64,000 nt of DNA from Prinia subflava. Its lineage: Eukaryota; Chordata; Aves; Passeriformes; Cisticolidae. Where the stretch lies: assembly GCF_021018805.1 (NCBI RefSeq), contig NC_086249.1, positions 80,130,472 to 80,194,471 of the forward strand, in the 5' to 3' direction. Positions 58,701-64,000 of this stretch are shown piece by piece (position 1 is the first letter of the stretch; each line of letters begins with the position of its first letter). The notes under the pieces were generated by a model. It did not search any database, was not told where the DNA came from, and worked only from the letters and a program-made list of their open reading frames with translations. The position numbers and the translations under genes are program-made.

Positions 58701-60256
58701 GATACAGACAACAGGACTGACAGAAAATGTCATCTGTTGTGTATCATTTCACCATAAGATTTGTAATCATGCAGCATTTTCTGAATGATTTAATCTTCAC
58801 TAAAACGTCAAGAAATTGTGCAACAATTTTGTGCCATTATCAAGTGGCACTGCTGTGGCAGAAATTTCACTAGAAAACTCTAAATCCTCCCATTTTGAGG
58901 CATAGGACTAATAGTAGCAAAGGGGGATTAATAGGTTATCACGAATGCTAACAAGGATTTTTTGCCCATTTATTGGGAATATTCACCATTCTCTGAGAAA
59001 TAATATCAGGCTAGATGAATCACTAGTAGAATATATGCTGATAACAGTCATGTACCTGCACCAAAAAAAAAATAATCCCCTTTGTTTGGGGATAATATTT
59101 GATTTCCAAGAAAGTCCCTTTGTATTCACTTGTACAGTTATTGAGTCTGCACCAGGAGAACATCAAGATTAACAGCATTTCCCTGGAGCTTCGCTAAGGC
59201 TATATACAACACCAGTCTGTAAGAATGATAGTCAGGAGGTTTTATTTCTTTGATTGATTATTTCTTTGTTTTCCGGAGACACGTGGAATAAAGCACACTG
59301 ATACTGTCCCTCTGTCCTTCTTTCAGGAGTAGTTTGACTTCACCTGGAGCTTTGAATCTGCTACTGCCTTTGAAGTAATTAATTTATTCTCTGAGTTCAC
59401 TTGGCTCATCCTCCCACCTTGACTTCCTGAGCCTCCTGTTTGCAGCCTGGACCAACTTGCCATCATATTGGTAGCATGAGAAAAAAAAGTGTATTAGGAG
59501 AGGAGCAAAGGAGAGAGAATAAAATTAATTTGATCCACTCTCTAAAATGATGACACTTAAAAAGAAGTAACTTATGCAAGGGATAGCATGAACATGGTGC
59601 CCTCTTCAGTACTTCACGTGCAAGTTGCCCTAGGGACTGACTTGCTGCAGCCAAGGGCAGAATGGGTATTTTGCCTTTTGGCTGCTGCTGTCTCAGGACC
59701 ACATCCAGAGCCCAAGCCACACAACTCAGCTCCCTACCCCATATTTTTATTTCTGTCTTTTCCATCATCCTTTCAGTACGGAAAAATAAAAGAGTACACT
59801 GTAAGCTCAGTCCCCTCTGTTGGCATTTGTTGCAACCCCTATGGGGAAGGAAATACAGAATAGAGTCTGGGGTTTATGTTTTCTGTGTCTCCTATTAGTT
59901 TCAGTCGAGATCAGCCAAAACACCTTTAATTATGTCAAGGCACAATGTTGAAATTACAAGCTGATGTTTTAAATATGGCTTGTTTTACTAGTTTGGACTG
60001 CCTGCAGTTTTGCAAATTTCCTTAGTTCTTGTTGATATATCTGTAGATCAACCAACTGGTCTTAAACTGTCCTCTGCTAGGGGTGTCTCCTGTTTCACAA
60101 GAAACAATGTGATCAACCCTATGAAACTCACAACCTGTATCACTTTTTTTAAGTTGAAATTAGATTTAGTGCCTTCATATTTGTGAGCTAGGAACAGTAT
60201 TGTTTTATTTTATTTTATTATAAAATTAAATTAAAGACATGGGAAATAAGTTTACT
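55703..60256. other. gene-free stretch with one 195-codon open frame
   Basis: The longest open frame outside the mobile elements is 55810-56397 (+). It has no recognisable domain, signal peptide or biased composition, and its start context is ordinary, so I do not call it a gene. A locally GC-richer patch lies at about 58060-58340. Nothing else is recognised. Confidence 0.4.
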
Positions 60257-60274
60257 CACACACACACACACACA
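60257..60274 (+). repeat. (CA)9 microsatellite
   Basis: Nine CA dinucleotides following ACT. Confidence 0.9.
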
Positions 60275-63200
60275 AATTGATAGGACCGGAGTTTCAATGG
60301 GGTTATGAATAGAAGTTATTCCCTGTATTTCTCTAAGTTTCATCACAGCAGTTACTTTCTTTAGCATTAAGATCACCTCTGTTCAGCTGGTTCATACCCT
60401 GAATTTATTTCATTTTGAGACAAATCAATCTCTCTTTAGTATTTTTATTCTATTCCGAAGTGACATCTGGCCCCTGTTGCAGTAAGTGGGACCTTTGTTT
60501 ACATTTCTAGAAGTCTCAATTTTCATTCCCTTTGTATACCAATGGTGTCCTGGTGAGTTGACTGGTGATTTGATTGCCCCCGGTGAGTAGGGAAACAATT
60601 TGCTTGAGAGAGGCACCTCCATGAAACTTCAGTAAAGGTCCCTGCATAGTCACAGAGCTGAGGCATGCTCAGCCAAGATGGAGAAACAAGAGACTTCTGA
60701 ATGCTCCCTGGTGGCTGTGTGTGCTGAGACCAACCAGGGCACATGCTGTGCCCAGGAGCTCCTTCAGCCAGTACCAGCCAGCTGAGCAACCAAAGGGAGC
60801 CCCTTCCTCTCTCGCTGCCCTCTGCCCTCATGCCCTCTCACCCTTCAGCAAGAACAAGGACAGGGCACCAGAGCAAGGACCTGCTCTGGGTTTGGTGAAT
60901 TTTAATCTAGAGCTGGCTGTCTGCTCAGATGTGGTTTTTAGCCAGAACAGCCACACTAGCTGGAGACACAAGTGAGAAGAAGTGGACCTAGGAGACCGTG
61001 GAGCAAGACCCCAGTGTTTGTGGAAGGGAGGGAGTATTGCTCCTTTCTGCAGCACATCCCTCATGCTGCCTGAAAACATTCAATGACAGTGGGAAGAACT
61101 TCTTACTGCTTCATGCTGTATCTAAAATGTCACACACACAAATGAGACAAAATCATTCCCATCTTTTATTTTACAGCAGAGGGTGTTTTACTTATAAAGA
61201 AAATGTATAATTTAAAAACTAAAAAAAAAAAGTGTTGCTACTAGATACTCATGCAAGCCAACAAAAATTACTTTGCTTCAACCTTGAGGCTTTGTTCCTC
61301 AGACTTTCTAGATAATGTAAGTCAATTATCAGGTGAAGATTTAGACATTTGTCATTGGGGATTGTAACATGAGGAATATGGGACCACAGTGTAGCTGCAC
61401 TGCCACGACCCCAGTTCTGCAATTAGACACAAAAGCGTGATGTCATGCAAGACCTTAACCTAGGGGAACTGATTGCAGACTTCAGACCTAAATTTACCTA
61501 CGGGAATTGATAGCAGTAGTGAGGTCCTGATGAAAAGACTTTAGCCAAAACCCCTGTTTCTCTGAGTTTTCTGATTAAAGAATGGTTTGGATTTTGATTG
61601 GTTATACAGTTTATCACAAGAATAATTTTCTTCTCATGAAAAGTCAAGGTTGTACTCATGATCTACATGTATACTTGGTCCTTTTTTTGCTTCTTTTTTT
61701 GCATTTCGGGGTTTTTTGGTTTTGTTACCAGTTGGTTCATTCATGCTTTCAAGGGCTTTTATTTTCACAGCTAGAATCCCTAAAGCTCTGGAGAGTGCTA
61801 GCTTGTCATCTGCAGGTGAGCAGGGAAATGTGCATTAGACTCATGGAGAGACTGATGTTCTCTCACTAGCTCTTGCATGCACCAGGTCTCATATGGGTGT
61901 CTCCTATCTGGTGAGTACTTTGGCCTAACTGTTACTAGGTTTTAAGAATTTGAATAAAAATATATCATTGACAAAGAGAGGGGCACATCTAGGACCTGGA
62001 GCAAATGTGCCTGGGATCAGAAGTCCTTGTGCTGTGCAGCTAAAGAGTGGAGTGTGTAGCCTAAAGTGAGATGGGGGCAGGGTAGTCTCCTCTCCAGTGG
62101 ATAACGGTGAAGTTTGAGGCTGTCCTGTCACATCCTACGTGTGTTGGATATAATTTTTATTCGATACATGGACAATATTGTTGCTTATCATTTGTTACTT
62201 TTATAAGAAAGAATCCCTAGAAAATTTTAAAAGGTTTTTTTTCTTGCCAGTAGTACCTGAAAAAAAGTTACAAAATGGTTCTTCTTCTCATTCATTTCTC
62301 AGGGGAAAGATATTTCATTGTTGCTTTTGTTAGCATCATTATCATCATGAAATTTGAATAATTATAACAATATACTTCAGGAAACTAAAAATACTGAAAG
62401 GAATGAAATGTAAAAAAAACTACAGTGTTGTCTTCCTTTGCATAACGTGAAAGAAAGTCATATGAGCCACATCTATTTACTTTTCCAAACCAGCTTCTAT
62501 TAGTATACTAAAAATACTGGAGAAGTTGCTTCCCAAATAACTTTCTCAGCCAATATGTAATGGGAAAATAAACCCTAATTCACCCAAGTGTCATAAAATG
62601 AGCCAATCGTTAATTGACAAGCCAGCATCAAGTTCATTATCTGATCCACTGACTTTTTCACAACAATCAGCTTATTTATGATCTGGTGATGTGTATCAGC
62701 TGCCAAGAGTAGTATATAGTAGTATTAAACTACTTTTACAGGAAAAAAGCCCACCATTTTGTATAACATTAATGACATTCCATTTGTGTGTTCCTGAAAA
62801 ATGGCTCCCCTGCAGTTGTCTAAGCATTACGTTTCCAGACAAGACCCATTTATTGCTTCATTTATTGATATGCAAGGCAAGTTATAGAATAAGTATCATA
62901 TCAGTGAATCAAAAGCAGTAATTTGCACTGTTCTTAGAGACATAATGTCTGGAGAGTCTAAAACTAAACTAACTCCAGGAGATGTTTATGAGTATTGTGA
63001 ATGAGGGATAAAAAAATCCACCCAAGAGCAATAACTTGATGATGGGATTTTAATTTAATTTGAAGTAATGTAACCACACTGCATGAGGGGAAGGAATGGA
63101 GGGAACAATCAAGTCTCTTAACCAACACTATTTTATCCTGCCATTAAATTGTTATAATTACCCAGTATTTGACCAGATGGCAAGTCATTTCTAAAGTTGG

Positions 63201-64000
63201 ACCAGGTGTTCAAGATGCAGAGATAATCACAAAGCTGATGACTGTGGTGAAACTAATTAAAAAGTGTGTTGCAGTGGCACAGTGGTGCTGTGGAGCGAGA
63301 GAGTGACCAAAAATAACACAAAAATAATAGAAAAATTCTGAAGTACTACAGCAAATTGATTTGGAAAATAGTAAGCAAAACCAAACAGAATTTAATTAAT
63401 TGGAATGATCAAGTTCAGAGAAACACTCTAATAAACTATTAAATATCCTATTGGGGGCTTTTGGGGATTTAGTTTCTGTTTTCTAACACAAATAGGAAGA
63501 CAGAAGTGAAAGGCAGAACTAATAAAGATGAAAACTGTCAACCCAATCAGAAGGGCAAAACGCAGGCACAGATGCACATCAAAATGAAATGTGGGCACAG
63601 AAAGTCCTTTTCATGCAGATGAACGCTGATTACATGGCCACAGCTGGAAATTACAGAGAGCTTTATTCATTAAAGACTGACTAGCTTCAATTAGGCTTTG
63701 CTTTCATGACAAAACAACAGAGTAGCAAAGAAATGAATTGCCATGCTGTGCCTGCAGTTCCCCAGAACACACTGCCCTGCAGCTAGCACACTTCTGCTTG
63801 ATAGACCCCTTCACCTTTCTGGGACCAAAAATCAATTCAGACATCAAGGAAAATGCATTTAACTGGAGGGTGGAGGAGAAAGCAAACTTTCAACACACAT
63901 AAACACTGCACTATACAATGAAGGAAATCAAACTGTCTTATTGCCAGCTTGGTGCACAGAGGTGTACCCTGCCAGCTCTGTACTTTGTGATCTTCTCTGG
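60275..64000. other. gene-free stretch to the window end
   Basis: No exon or mobile element is recognised. The parts at 62560-62720 and 63560-63720 lack repeats and have homeodomain-like words (see findings). Confidence 0.4.

Noticed and set aside
1..64000. CRISPR arrays, operons, tRNA or rRNA genes
   Set aside because: None seen. The sequence is vertebrate in character, no spaced direct-repeat array exists, and no tRNA- or rRNA-like segment was recognised.

Overview
The window looks like bird nuclear DNA, most likely from a songbird. It carries several CR1 LINE 3' ends with the typical avian ATTCTRTGATTC-type tail and several avian-type long terminal repeats (LTRs). No convincing host exon was found. 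Most of the 64 kb is AT-rich, non-coding, intergenic or intronic sequence.

The main feature is a complete but broken class I (gammaretrovirus-like) endogenous retrovirus, ERV-A, at 14086-22596 on the + strand. It has two 392-bp LTRs, a 4-bp target duplication (CTTC), a primer-binding site, a single open frame running from gag through protease into reverse transcriptase, then pol and env frames cut by stop codons, and a polypurine tract. It landed at the very 3' end of a CR1. A related element (ERV-B) is cut by the left edge of the window: only the end of its env TM subunit and its 3' LTR (635-1040) are visible.

The most interesting observation is how these elements are broken. ERV-A has no frameshift over about 7.3 kb of coding frame, yet has eight internal in-frame stops. 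All are TAG or TGA, never TAA, and each can arise from a tryptophan TGG codon by one G-to-A change. The one stop in ERV-B env aligns with an intact TGG in ERV-A. The two LTRs of ERV-A differ at six sites, five of them G in the 5' LTR and A in the 3' LTR, mostly in GG and none in CpG. Together this suggests cytidine-deaminase editing of the minus-strand cDNA during the founding reverse transcription, rather than slow neutral decay.

Layout: 1-1040 ERV-B 3' end; 1041-7052 unique sequence with two CR1 fragments; 7053-8061 solo LTR (+); 8062-13999 unique; 14000-14085 CR1 tail; 14086-22596 ERV-A; 22615-23211 LTR-like (-); 23212-37138 mostly unique; 37139-37830 A-run and AAGGG pentamer array; 40590-40983 CR1; 43416-43575 short LTR-like; 43942-45044 solo LTR (-), same family as 7053-8061; 45221-45360 CR1; 50083-50613 solo ERVK-type LTR (-); about 52969-53092 tandem repeat in a possible LTR; 55457-55702 LTR-like; the rest is unique sequence with a few stretches that look like conserved non-coding DNA.
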